From the NCBI GenBank assembly GCA_015039315.1, contig WIDE01000019.1, forward strand, positions 1 to 64,000: a stretch of 64,000 bases of DNA, given 5' to 3'. This DNA is from Clavulina sp. PMI_390. Its lineage: Eukaryota > Basidiomycota > Agaricomycetes > Cantharellales > Hydnaceae. The notes under the pieces were generated by a model. The model searched no databases and had not been told where the DNA came from. It saw nothing but the letters and a program-made list of their open reading frames with translations. Made by a program: the position numbers and the translations under genes. Positions 22,228 to 33,859 of this stretch are shown piece by piece (the first letter of the stretch is position 1; the number at the start of each line of letters is the position of its first letter).

Positions 22228-23742
22228 ATGGCGTCCATCGTTGTTCTTGGCGCGGGTGTTGTAGGCCTTACCACTGCCCTTAAGATTCAAGAGACGTATC
22301 CCAATGCAGAAGTGACAGTTGTCGCTGAGCTCTTCCCTGGCGATGAGAACATTAGATCGACGAAGTATACTAGCATCTGGGCAGTGAGTCATTCTCCTCT
22401 CCCTCCCTATCACTTGCCACGGATCTGCTCAGCTGCTCTTTGTACAACAGGGAGCCCATCACGTCTCACTCGCCACCGATGAACGACAGAACAGTACGTG
22501 TGATCTGCACTCATCTCTCGTATACTGTCATGAATCATAACCTCTGCTCACTTCAGCAATGGATCGCGAGACTTTTGCAAAGATGTGGGAGATGTCCGCT
22601 CCCGGATCGGAAACTGAGCACTGCTTCCTCAGACTACCCCAAACCGAATGGTATGCCGAGGACAAGGGAGAGACCAATTGTCTGAGCGTCATGCCAGATG
22701 TGAGCGCCAGTGACCTCTTTCTGGATCGGTAATGAGCAGCTTGTTAATCTTCTCAACACTCTAGTATCGAGTCATCGAGGCACATGAGCTTCAGCCCAAC
22801 ACAGTCAGTGGAGTGAGCTTTACCACTCTCACGATTGATTCTCCCGTCTAGTAAGTAAAGATTTGAGGATACGCCTTGCCGGTGGCCATCATCACCAACG
22901 ATTATTTGACGTCCTCATTGCCACAAAACAGTTTGGACTATTTGTTTAAGCAGTTTACGTCAAAAGGCGGAAGATTCGTCCGTTCCTCGGTGCAACATAT
23001 CTCCCAAGTCATCGACGGCGCATATTCCAGCATCTTCGGTACGATTCCTAGCGCTGTCGTTGTCTGTCTCGGTCTTGGGGCTCGCTCGATGGGTGGAATC
23101 GAGGACAAAGACGTCTACCCTATTCGTGGGCAGACGGTCTTGATTAATGCACCTTGGGTTCGCTTTGGAAGGACCATTAGCTCGAAGAGTGGCCTATGGA
23201 CGTACATTATCCCAAGGAGGAGCGGCGGAGCGAGTTCTCCCTTCTAGTATCACTCTTATCCACTACTCACTGACAACCGCCAATTCCGTAGGTCATCATT
23301 GGTGGAATCAAAGACGATGACGATTGGTACCCCCATCCTCGCCCAGAAGTCACCGAAGACATCCTTACCCGCGGCTTGGCGCTCTGCCCCGAACTCATCT
23401 CGCCCGAAACGACCTTCTCGACTTCCCCCGCCCCGACTATTGCGGACCTCAAGCCTCAGATCCTCGAGGAAAACTGCGGCCTGCGTCCTGCTAGGAAGGG
23501 TGGGATCCGCCTCGAAGTGGAGCTTGTGAAGAGCACGGCGCGTAAGGACCTTCCGTCTAAGGAGGTGCCGGTCGTATACAACTATGGGTATGTATTGTTT
23601 CTGCTTCTATTTTTCGTACGAGGTAAATGGAATGCTGATATTGACCACCTTACTCAGACATGGCGGATATGGATATCAATCGTCTTGGGGAAGCGCGACG
23701 ATGGCGTTGGATCTCCTCAAGAGCAAACTACCTGTCGCTTGA
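22228..23742 (+). CDS. D-amino-acid oxidase
   Basis: It oxidises D-amino acids to 2-oxo acids, ammonia and H2O2 with FAD, usually in peroxisomes. Seven exons: 22228-22383, 22451-22493, 22557-22699, 22765-22850, 22932-23229, 23292-23587 and 23658-23742, 368 residues, normal for the family. Motifs: VVLGAGVVGLTTA (FAD, residues 5-17), IWAGAHH, KGGRFVR, YIIPRRSG, the substrate-arginine segment GLRPARKGG, and the signature HGGYGYQSSWGSA. The fifth intron (23230-23291) begins GC instead of GT (GGA/GCGAGT). The protein ends LLKSKLPVA, so an SKL peroxisomal tripeptide is present but three residues from the end. Use of D-amino acids as a nitrogen source is the likely role. Confidence 0.9.
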
Positions 23743-24192
23743 TCCGGGCACGCTGGCTCCATACAATATCAATAAGCCCTCCCTACTCCCAATGTATCCG
23801 TTAACAATGACAGTCGACCATTCTGGCGTGATACTGTGCTATTCCCAAACAATGGATGAATTTCAAGTGAAAGAGGGGCTAGTGGGGATGCAAGATGAAC
23901 GAGTATATACTTTTATCTGTGCAATGGCAGTGGAGTAAGCAAGGGAAAAAAAGTCCGTGTGTTCTGATCCTGAAAACTAGGGCGAAGAGATACACATATA
24001 CGCAATGAAGGAACGCTGGAGAGAGGAAAAGAGGATAATTATACGACAATATCATGAGCGAGAAGAAGGGTGGCATCCGAATCCACAGACGCAACGGAGA
24101 AAGGACGTAATACGAGCAATAGCGCTCTATGCACCAACAGTCCATTGAACATATATAACACAAGGGGGAAGATGTCATAAAAATGAACCAAC
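23743..24192. other. Tail-to-tail intergenic region
   Basis: 3' flanks of the D-amino-acid oxidase (plus) and heparinase-like (minus) genes. No gene seen. Confidence 0.4.
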
Positions 24193-26942
24193 TTAGTTAT
24201 GGCTCGTCAATGACCAGTTGTCAATGGACACGGAGGGAGGAGTGACATAGTCGCTCGACGAGAAGTCTGACCATTGAGGGTTGAACAGCACCTGGATCGA
24301 GTTGGTCCCACTGGGAATATCAATGACGAGTACCGTGACGCCTGGGTTGGGCGAGTCCACAGCGCCAGACGGCAATGCTGGATCGGAGCTGTAGCGCACG
24401 GGTTCGGCAGTAGTGAACGAGACACCACTAGGGGCGTTCAGGATCGAAACCTGCATCGTCTTGCCACCAAGAGAGAGCGTGGCGGTTGTGCCAGAGGTGG
24501 TAACGGTCGCGTTGGTGTGCATGCGCCATTGGACAGAGGTGCCAGAGTTGGAGATATCGTCTTGGAGGAGGATCTGACGACGGCTGTTCAAGAAACGAAT
24601 ACCACGCTTGATGGAACTGTATGATGACGCTTATTAGAGGCGGGGATACGTCAAGGATGAGGTCAGGACGTGTACTTACGTTCCGTCGTAAGTATCGGTG
24701 AGGTCGGCGGTGAAGAATGCCGTATCATCCTTGTCAAGCGTGACCACAGTGCTCGAGTTTTGTACGGTGCCACTAGAGCCGAACTTGGTTGGTGGCTGAG
24801 CAGTGAGCACCTGGTTCTGCTGATTCACAACAAGCGTGTTCTGGCCCTCAGTACGCTTGCGGTAGTACAGCCAACGGTCAGAGTCAGGATCAGTCCCAAC
24901 GAAGTATCCCTATTGCAGCGATCGTAGTGAGCTTCTAGAACGTCAACTGGCTGAAGAAGACTTACCTCCGAGTTGTAGTCACCAGAGCCAAGTTCACCAG
25001 CCCAGCGCTGGCCCATAGCATCAAGGACGAAATCACCGCCATCCAAATCGTTGTGGGTCTGATGACCAGAGTTGGAGCCGGCCTTCATCGCGATGTATGT
25101 TCCCGTGTTGTCAGTCCAGCTCGAGCGCATCGAGCCCCAGCTGTCAGTGGTGTTGGTGAAGTCATGGTCGAGAGCAAGGCCGTCCCACCAGGCACCGGTA
25201 ACCTCGGGGTTGTACCAGAACATGGCGGTAGGCTCGCTAGCATCATAACGATCACGCTGGAACAGGGTGAAGGTAGGGTTGGAGAAGTAGTCAGAGTAGA
25301 ACATCATGCTGTTGGCGGTGGTGCTGAATTTGTTGGGGCCGTGGTCACCATAGTTGAAGAGAGAGGTCATGCCGGTCACGTAGATGTGGTAGTATGCGGA
25401 CAGGTTGAAGGTGTTGGGAACGAGCTTGTAGTCTCCGCCAGTGGCAGTCAAGAGCGAAGAGACCATCTCTGCGTGTCCAGTGGTACCGAAATACCAGTAG
25501 CTAAAGTGGAAAATCGCACTCAATATCTGGAATGTTTCCAACGATGCACAAAAATACTTACTTTGCAGTCTCAGACCATGTGCCATCAACAGTGGGAGCT
25601 TGTGCACAGTTACCCAACGCGTTGGGGACGGCATTGCTAAGGATTTGGGAAGCCGAGCCAGAGGGATCATCGTTGAGGATAGCGAGAGCACCCATGATCA
25701 TACCAGAGTTGGAAACCTAAGGATAGCAACATGTGAGTCGGGCGAGGCGAGGTAACCCACTCAGAAAATGAAGACTGACGCAATTCCAGTTGCCATTCAC
25801 TGCTGACCACCAGACGTTGGTATTGTATCCCTAAAATAGAGAGCGAAGATAAGGATCCATCTACTGATTATAGCTATGAAATCATGCACTCACATCCAGA
25901 CCATATTTCAGACCCAGGTTGATGATGCTCCACATAATCGCAGTGCGACGAGTGGGGGTCCAATAGTCGTACAGCCAATCATAGGCGATGGCGAAGCCGG
26001 CAGTGAACTCAGCAGTGTCGAGGAAGTGTCCACTGTTCCAGTTGTCAGGGCTGGTACCAAAGGAGGTGGTACCATTGTTGGCAGCGTTCTGGGGATTGGA
26101 AATAACGTGTCAAGGGGTGGGAAATTGGAAAATAAAGATCGAGGCCAAGGGCGCTTACCACGAGCTCGGTCCACACACGCTCAGCATAAACTGAATTATT
26201 TGACATGCGGTAGGCATAGGCCAAGTTCTTGATTCGCAGCTTGATGTGGCGCGCAGGATCAAGGGCACCGCTCGATCCATCGAGGATGAAGGGAACGACT
26301 GCTTCGCTGAGGTGCTGTGTGGCATTGCCGAAAATAGTGTTGTTCCATCCTTTGAGGTATGGGTCTTGTGCAATAAGGCCGGGGACTGGTGTGAAATTGA
26401 GTCAGCACACGGTCGTGAAAGCGGTGCAGGACAGAGAGACGAAGAAATGACATACGAGCATTCCATTTGTACGCAGGAGCGATCAGACGGGGGCGATCAG
26501 AGCGGACAGTGGTGACGGAAGGAGTGGAAGGTTTGAAGGTGTCGGTTGGCCAAGCAGCCGACGGGGTGGTAGCGAGCGTGGGGTCTCCGTAGAGAGCAGA
26601 ATTGGTGGTAGAGGGATAAATGGGCAGCATGTAGGTGTCAGTGCCCGTTGCGAATCGCAGGTTGGCTTTGGCGGAGCTGACCGAGGCCGCCAAGCTGCTA
26701 GACGCCCCAGGAGAAAGAGAAGTGGAGGAGCCAGAACCGCCCGAGCCAGTGCTGTTGTCGTTGGAGGACTTTTTGTTCAGCTGGGTGCCAAGCACGCCTC
26801 CGAGGACGGCGCCAAGGACGAGAACGATGGCTAGCGGGACACCGAATTTCAGCCATGGCGACGCTCCCCGTCGCTGCTTCTCATTGTAGGGCCGGACATC
26901 ATCGTCCACGTCGTGCGAGTTAGTTGGCTGATAGCCAGACAT
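24193..26942 (-). CDS. Membrane-anchored heparinase II/III-like polysaccharide lyase family protein
   Basis: Eight exons: 26456-26942, 26159-26385, 25894-26088, 25780-25830, 25562-25716, 24966-25500, 24680-24909 and 24193-24616, giving 767 residues. A short cytosolic start is followed by a transmembrane helix at about residues 30-53 ([20 protein letters not shown]), then a Ser/Gly-rich stalk, so it is a type II membrane protein facing outside. The middle is an alpha/alpha-barrel type segment ([36 protein letters not shown]). The later part has [19 protein letters not shown], matching the heparinase II/III metal/substrate motif, and then a beta-rich end. The substrate is presumably an acidic polysaccharide, not proven. 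It could also act on the fungus's own wall, given the anchor. Confidence 0.75.
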
Positions 26943-27396
26943 CGACGGTCGTCGTTGTGGAAGTTAGAGGTACAAAGGAGAGTGGAGGGAGAGGGACAGA
27001 CGTAAAACTAAAAGTGCTGTTGATGGGCAACTCGGACCCGCGCCCGCCCGGGCTACACGTGACCACCCTTGTCTGGGAAGACACATTTTTAGCAACGTAA
27101 CGCACAATTAGTTGGGGAACGTCAATGGGACTCGTTTAGCAGAATTTTGGAATTATTTCTGCCCTTCGGTGAGGGCGGGGAACGTTCTAACCTACCCAAT
27201 GACCGACACGCTGATGATACAGTGACCGCCGTAGCTCAAAGCGTTCATCGCTTCGTTTCTAATAATACGATGGCGCTCATTTGAATGAATACTATCATGA
27301 TAGATAATACAGGATGCATGAATAGCAGCAGATGAATAGGATGTTGACAACGTGTGAGGGTACCCAGTCCCAAAAATATAATACAATTGTCGAAGG
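26943..27396. other. Intergenic, upstream of the heparinase-like gene
   Basis: 5' flank of the minus-strand gene starting at 26942 and 3' flank of the roadblock gene. No gene seen. Confidence 0.4.
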
Positions 27397-27979
27397 CTAT
27401 TGGGCTGGGTCCTGGACGACCACCAGCAGATATCGGTCGTCTTGATAATGGCATATTTTGAGTCAGGAAACTGGAGCAACTGCTGTTGAAGGATATCGAA
27501 ACATACCTGGAGAGATCATGATTTCGTATTTCCTCGTCCTTATCCGTAAGAAACGAATATCATCCTAGATTTTCGATCCAAGATAATCAGATATATGTAA
27601 AAGAATCGACTATGCACTTGTAAAGGCGAATACTCACCCCGCCTTCCACCACATCATCCAGCCCAACCTTGCATGTATCAACTATCTTCTTCACCACACC
27701 AGCATATTTCCGACCCTGCTCGCCATCAAAGACGGCCCCCGTCGAGCGAATTATGGGTCCTTCTCGTGATAACACCATCACACCGCGAACATTGCGATGT
27801 GCAGAAATTCGGTTCAGTGTCGACTCGATCTCTGGCGGCACAGTCGACGTAGATGAGAGATTCTCAGATGAAACAGCGGGAGGAGCCCCGCCGTTAGTTG
27901 TGACTCTAACAGATGCCTAGGAAGATATCATAGGAGGTTCAATGACTTGAGAAGGCGCAAGAGCTGTTCGACGCACCAT
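27397..27979 (-). CDS. Dynein light chain, roadblock/LC7 type
   Basis: Exons 27638-27916, 27507-27564 and 27397-27440 give the roadblock fold: EIESTLNRISAHRNVRGVMV, YAGVVKKIV, DDIRFLRIRTRKYEIMISP, and DDRYLLVVVQDPAQ at the end. Roadblock proteins dimerise on the dynein intermediate chain and serve microtubule motor transport. The protein needs an ATG upstream of 27916. I propose a tiny first exon of only ATG (27977-27979) before a GTGCGT donor, giving 127 residues with a Thr/Ser-rich extension. That start is uncertain. The usual length is about 95-110. Confidence 0.8.
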
Positions 27980-28432
27980 TCAAGTGGTGGTGCGTGGTTT
28001 GTTTTGACGCTTCGGCTCCGAATGAAACACCAAGAGAACCGTTTGTGGCGTTTTCCATTTCCAAAGAAAGTGCGACGAGCAATACTCTCACCAGCAACCC
28101 CGAGTGTATTTCCACCTGTAGGGTTATAGGAGAGGTCTTTCTTCCATTCTTTATGATGACCGGACGGGATGCTAAACCATGTGGCGCCGTGCCGCGGAAG
28201 CTGATGATGATGATCTCATTGTTTGCAATAATTCAGAAAAAGACTGTGAGAGGCACCGGATGATATCGTGATAACCTAACCTCCGCTATTTCGTCGTAGT
28301 TACGCAGTTTACTGGCCGTAACTGAATTTGTACGTGTTGCAAGCATTATCATGCGAATTAGTTCATTCACCCACCCGGTCAAACCGTGCTTGGGCCTCTC
28401 TTGTCTCCCACCACCACCGCACACCTCCAGAG
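27980..28432. promoter_or_regulatory. Divergent upstream region of roadblock and first BTB gene
   Basis: About 28205-28265 carries a block (GATGATGATCTCATTGTTTGC...) that recurs upstream of BTB genes 2 (about 29935) and 4 (about 32680), so it was duplicated with the genes or is a conserved promoter element. Confidence 0.4.
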
Positions 28433-29424
28433 ATGATGAGCGAGCCAACGAACCCAGTCCACCCCTCACTCGTTTTCCCAGATGCTGATATCGTTCTCCG
28501 CTCCAACGACCTCATGACGTTCCACGTCAACAAAGCTGTCCTACGCGAGGCATCTCAGTACTTCCGTTCCATGTTTTCCATCGCCCCGCCCAACTCGGGA
28601 GAAATCCAAGTCCTCGACATCGACGTACCAGGAAGAACCCTCCTCATCCTCCTCCTATCAGAGTCACTCTACAACTTCCCCATGTCCGAGCCCAATCCTA
28701 CGGTCGATGACGTGCTTGCGCTCATGCGAGCCGCAGAAAAGCTGGAATTTGACGCTGCCGAAGAGCAGCTCAAGAATGGCCCACTCGTAACTGCCTTAGC
28801 TGCTGAGCCCAATCCTCTCCGCGCGTGGGCGATCGCCAAGGCGCACCAGCTCCCCGAGGCAGCTGATGCCGCTATGTGCCGCTATTTCCTCTCGCCTGAT
28901 GACTTCAAGGCACGGTGGCATACTATGCCGGAGCTAACCAAGGTTAACGCCATGGAGTTCAGCGCTCTGATTCATCGTCGTGAGCGAGCAATCGCTGCTT
29001 TACGGGCGGATGCTGGTAATGCCCTCTGGAATCGGGATTGCCTCGAATGCGAGCAATATAAGGAGATAGAATCGAACTTGGATCCTGAACAACTCGAGAC
29101 TCTTGAGCCTCATGTTGAGGGTAGATCCGTCCTCAAATCGCTCTTGGAGAATCAGCATCCTCAGGCGTTAGGAATAGAGTGGATCCTGGTGGCTTTCTCG
29201 CTCGTCGAATCCAAAACCACCTGTGGAGAGTGCAAGGCCAGCAGTCAGAGAACTCGGACCTTTTGGGAGACGAGGACTACAGCAGTGTGGAGAGATAATT
29301 TGGAGAGGGGTTTGAAACAAGGTAAGCCTAGCTCTATTGACGATTTGGGCAGCGAAATCCTGATTACCAGATACTCCTAGGTTTGAAACCCAACACCACA
29401 TCATGGCACTGGCGGGGTGTGTGA
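28433..29424 (+). CDS. BTB/POZ domain protein, array copy 1
   Basis: Two exons, 28433-29321 and 29381-29424, 310 residues. Residues about 12-115 form a BTB domain: FPDADIVLRSNDLMTFHVNK, then AVLREASQYFRSMF and LIMRAAEKLEFDAAEEQL-type helices. BTB domains dimerise and often recruit Cul3 ligases or transcription factors. The rest is helical (NPLRAWAIAKAHQLPEAADA) with two CxxC pairs, DCLEC and TTCGEC, about 70-75 residues apart, perhaps a zinc site. The last exon encodes a conserved GLKPNTTSWHWRGV tail. It is intact and closest in length to copy 4. Function unknown. Confidence 0.85.
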
Positions 29425-30075
29425 GATATGGGAGAACTTTGCTTTGCTTTCGGCTCCTCGAGTTTGGACTATTCATAATGACGTGTTCTACGGCATCTGG
29501 TAAGAAGCAAACATTAATATTTCGCTGCTCTATTAGATATCGTATTCTTTCTGACCGAGCCTATCGACTTGTTCTGGCGATAATATTGTTCATCAGTTGG
29601 GGGACGACAAGGAACGGTCTGGTGCGACTTTCACGAGGGTATACCAGTGGCATTAATTAATCTTTCCTATGGAATTTATCAATATCGCATATATGGTTCG
29701 AGGAGGGACGTTCTAGTAATTTGGCACCTTCTCGTCTTTTGGTACTCTGTTCACAGCTCCGCCAACCGTGATCTTATTTATATATAGTTTCCCATGTCTA
29801 CTATGGTACAATCGAACTCCAGCTTGAAAGCGATGAGGGGGACCTAACGAGATGAAGCTCAGGCATCAGAGAAGATTCGGGCAAGGTCATGGCAACGGCG
29901 ACTCATGCTACTATTCCACGTGCCGCAGAGTGTGATGATGACCTCATTATTCACGGTTATTTTGAATAACCGTCACCCAACAGGAAAAGAATACGGGTGT
30001 CACCTACGTTTTCCTCTCGCTTTCGCTGCAACTACTGGCTGCAACCGAACACTATCCTCTCGAAATAAACCACCA
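29425..30075. other. Spacer between BTB copies 1 and 2
   Basis: It contains the conserved upstream block near 29930-29990 (GATGACCTCATTATTCACGGTTATTTTG). No other gene. Confidence 0.4.
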
Positions 30076-31101
30076 ATGACGAGCGAGGCACCGAATCCGG
30101 CCCAACCGTCGATCGTTTTCCCAGATGCTGATATCGTTCTTCGCTCCAGCGACCATATGACATTTCATGTCAACAAAGCTGTCCTGCGCAAAGCATCTCA
30201 GCACTTCCGTTCCATGTTTGCCATCGCACCACCTGATTCACAAGAAATCCAGGTCCTCGATATTGAGGTGCAAGGCTCAGCCCTCCTACTCCTCCTGCAA
30301 TCTGAATCACTTTACAACTTCACCTTGACGCCCGAGCTTGGGCCAACAGTTGATGAGGTATTAGCAGTCATACAGGCCGCGGAGAAGCTGGAATTTGATA
30401 GCGTCGAGCAAGAGATCAGACAAGGGCCACTCGTGACCGCTCTGGCTTCCGAGCCCAACCCACTTCGTGCGTGGGCAATTGCCATGGCTCAAAAGCTCCC
30501 AGAGGCAGCCGAGGCCGCTGCACGCCGTTATTTCCTTTCCCCAGATGACTTCCGGCCCCAATGGCACTCTCTTCCAGAGTTGTCCAGGGTCAGTGCAATG
30601 GAGTTCAACACCCTAATTCGTCGTCGTGTACGAGTAATCAACGCGTTGCAGACCGAAGCGTGTAACATTGTTTGGGGCCTACAATGGAGATGCATCACAT
30701 GCAGGGACCTCGCCGAATCTCAATCTCACATGGATCCGGAAGATATACCAGATCTTCCTCCCGTGATCGAGGGCAGATCGGCTTTCCGCTAGACCGGCAC
30801 CCAGTAGCGGTGGGCGTGGAAGGGACGTTTAATGGCCCTTTCACTTGTTGTTCTCAAAACTACTTGTCACGAGTGTAAGAGCATTAGCGAAACTATTCAG
30901 CAAGAATTGAAAAGGCGAAGTCGAGACTCGTGGAGGGACACAATGGAGCACGCTCTCAAGCGTGGTGAGTCCCGGCGCTGATGATTGGTGACACTTGGTT
31001 TTCTAACTGAGAGCTTGTTTGCAGGTCTATGGCCTGGCAATCAAGAATGGCACTGGCGAAATATACGAGACGCAGAAGAACTTCATCACACTTTCAGTTA
31101 A
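30076..31101 (+). pseudogene. BTB/POZ array copy 2, 3' part disrupted
   Basis: The BTB domain and middle helices are intact from ATG 30076 (starts MTSEAPNPAQPS). The frame stops at 30792 after EGRSAFR. Compared with copy 5, about 20 bases are missing at this point and another frame change follows near 30820. The remaining sequence still encodes, in another frame, the KTTCHECK segment, the donor/acceptor pair of the last intron and a GLWPGNQEWHW tail. It may be expressed as a truncated 239-residue BTB protein, but it looks like a decaying gene. Confidence 0.7.
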
Positions 31102-31251
31102 TCAAACTCGAACTGGTTGTGGATATTGGTTGTTCTGCGTCCTGTATACGCGGAGTAGTCACTGCTTGTTATGAAATATATCATATTTCAATAAAGGCAT
31201 TCAATAACGGAGCGTCACCACCACTACCACCACCACCCACGTCTAGAGGTG

Positions 31252-32262
31252 ATGAGCGAGCTAGCGAAAGTCCAGCCCTCGCTCGTTTTCCCAGATGCCG
31301 ATATCATCCTCCGCTCCAACGACCTTATGACGTTTCACGTCAACAAAGCTGTTCTGCGCGAGGCGTCTCAGTATTTCCGTTCCATATTCGCCATCGCCGG
31401 GCCCAACTCGGGGGAAAATCAAGTCCTCGGTATCGAAATGCCCGGATGGGCTCTTCTTATACTCCTCCAATCACAATCACTCTATCACTTCACGTTGTCA
31501 GAGCCTAGGCCCGCGGTCGACGCTGTGCTGGAACTCATGCAAACCGCAAAGTAGTTGGAGTTCGACCTTGCCGAGTCTCAGCTCAAGAATGGCCCGCTCG
31601 TAACCGCTTTAGCTGCCGAGCCCAATCCTCTCCGGGCGTGGGCGATCGCCAAGGCGTACCAGCTCCCCGAGGCAGCTGATGCCGCCCTGTGTCGCTATTT
31701 TCTCTCCTCCGATGACTTCAAGGCACAATGGCATTCTGTGCCGGAGCTAGCCAAGATCAACGCCATGGAATTTAACGCTCTCATTCATCGTCGTGAGCGA
31801 GGGATTGCCGCTCTGAAAACCCATGCCCTCAATATCCTCTGGGGCGGGCATTGCGGGGAATGTGACACGCGCATCGAGAATGAGGCTTACCCAGACTCAG
31901 AAAAACTCGAGGGTATTGAGCCCCACATAGGAGGCAGATCTAGATGGGTTGTCGCGTCGCTGTTAAGAGGTGCACACCCCGCAGCATTGGGAAAAGACTG
32001 GATCTTAGTGGTATTCTCGCTCGTCGATCTCAAAATTACCTGTAATGAGTGCAAAAGAAACCCCAGGGCCGTCAGACACCGTGGGAGACAAGAACCATAG
32101 ACTGGTGGAGAGAAAGGATGGAGAACGCGATGAAAGAAGCTAGGCCACTCACGTGAGAACCAGCGTAGAAATGGGCTTTTAATAACAGAATACCTCTTAG
32201 GTTTAAAGCCTGACACCATATTACCCCACTGGCGGAATGTGGGAGATATTAGAATGCATTGA
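31252..32262 (+). pseudogene. BTB/POZ array copy 3 with nonsense codon and frameshift
   Basis: It starts MSELAKVQPSLVF at 31252. At 31552-31554 the codon aligned to the lysine of AEKLEF in the paralogs is TAG, a single-base change, which cuts the protein at about 100 residues within or just after the BTB fold. The downstream frame stays open to 32100 with all family features, including HCGEC and ITCNEC. Then a second frameshift separates it from the DWWRERMENAM segment and last exon. Few other changes suggest recent loss. Confidence 0.8.
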
Positions 32263-32864
32263 TATGCTTCCGGTTCGTCAGATTCAAACCTGTTATGGAT
32301 GGTATTTTTCTGTGCTTTGTATCGCTCCGCGAGCTGTGATATAATCATAAAAATACCCGAAATAATTCTATGATACAATTCAAGTTAATTGCGATGAATG
32401 AATCGAGCCGGATCACGACGAACAGCGACTCAAGAGGGAGAAGGCTATTGGTTTCTGTCTGCTGATTCTAAATGTAGAGTATCCGATGCGAAATAAATCC
32501 ACGACTATTATCTCTTCCAGAAATTGAGCCGTACTTTTTCCGGCCGCTACCACCGGTAAGATTGACTCTCATTTTGGGTTCGCATAAGAAGGAGGGTGAG
32601 GTCTCTCATTCAGTCATTGTAGCAACCGCTAGCGACCAAGCTGAGGCTACTTTACCACATGTCATCGCTTCGCGCAATATGATGAGAATTCCATTCTTCA
32701 CGGTTATTCATAATGACTGGGGCAAAGGCACAGAAAGGGGAAAACAAAATTCCTCTCTTCCAGTAGTTACTGGCCGTGACTAAACTATGTCTCACCTGTG
32801 TCATCATGTAGATTCCCGAGTCAGCTCGCTTTAGTCTCTGTTTCCCTCCCAAAACCCTCCAGTG
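32263..32864. other. Spacer between BTB copies 3 and 4
   Basis: About 32680-32745 repeats the upstream block (ATTCTTCACGGTTATTCATAA) seen before copies 1 and 2. No gene otherwise. Confidence 0.4.
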
Positions 32865-33859
32865 ATGGCGAGCGAAGCAGAGAACTCTTTCCAGCCCGAG
32901 ATCAGTTTTCCAGATGCTGATATCATTCTCCGTTCCAGCGACCTCATGACGTTCTGTCTTAACAAATCTGTCTTGCGCGAGGCTTCCCAGTACTTTCGCT
33001 CCATGTTTGCCATCGTTCCACCCGACCCTGAAGAAATCCAGATACTTGACGTGGATGTGCAGGGCCCTTCCCTCCTGCTGCTCCTTCAGTCACAATCACT
33101 TTACAACTTCACCTTGGCAGAGCCCAGACCTACGGTTGACGAGGTGCTCGAGCACATGCAAGCTGCAGAGAAGCTAGAATTTGACCTCGCCGAGGAACAG
33201 CTCAAACACGGTCTTCTCATTACGGCTTTAGCCAATGAGCCTAACCCTCTCCGCGCCTGGGCGATTGCCAAGGCTCACCGGCTCCCTGAAGCAGCTGACG
33301 CCGCGGCATGCCGCTATTTCCTTTCTCCTGACGACTTCAAGGCGCAATGGCATTCTATGCCGGAGCTAGCCAATGTCAACGCAATAGAATTTAACGCTCT
33401 AACTCATCGCCGTGAGCGAGCAGTCAACGCACTGCGAACGGAGGCTCTCAACATCCTCTGGGGTTGGACTTGCGAAGAGTGTGACGAAAGAGACGAGCAC
33501 CAAGCCTACTGGGAGCTGGAACAACTGGAGCTTGTCGATCCTCACATCGCAGGTAGCTCAATCGTTGAATCACTTTTGGAAGATCGGCACCCCGCAGCGT
33601 TGGGAATAGACTGGATCCTCCTGGCGCTTTCGCTTGTGGAGCTTAAAACCACCTGTGAGAAGTGCAGAACAAGTAGCGAGTCTGTTAAGACATCTTGGGA
33701 AGCTTTGAACACAGAGTGGTGGGAAGACAGAATGCGGACGGCGATGCAAGAAGGTAAGCCCCAGTGGCAGTAGACGACATAGAAAGATGGATACTGATCA
33801 CGATGTACATTCTAGGTTTGAAGCCTAATACTCTGTCACCGCATTGGCAGGGGATATGA
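32865..33859 (+). CDS. BTB/POZ domain protein, array copy 4
   Basis: Exons 32865-33753 and 33816-33859, 310 residues, the same length and intron position as copy 1. BTB region: FPDADIILRSSDLMTFCLNK and AVLREAS-like SVLREASQYFRSMF. Paired cysteines WTCEEC and TTCEKC, tail GLKPNTLSPHWQGI. A cysteine replaces the usual histidine in MTFHVNK. No disruption seen, so it is probably active. Role unknown, possibly an adaptor for ubiquitin ligase or a transcription regulator. Confidence 0.85.
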
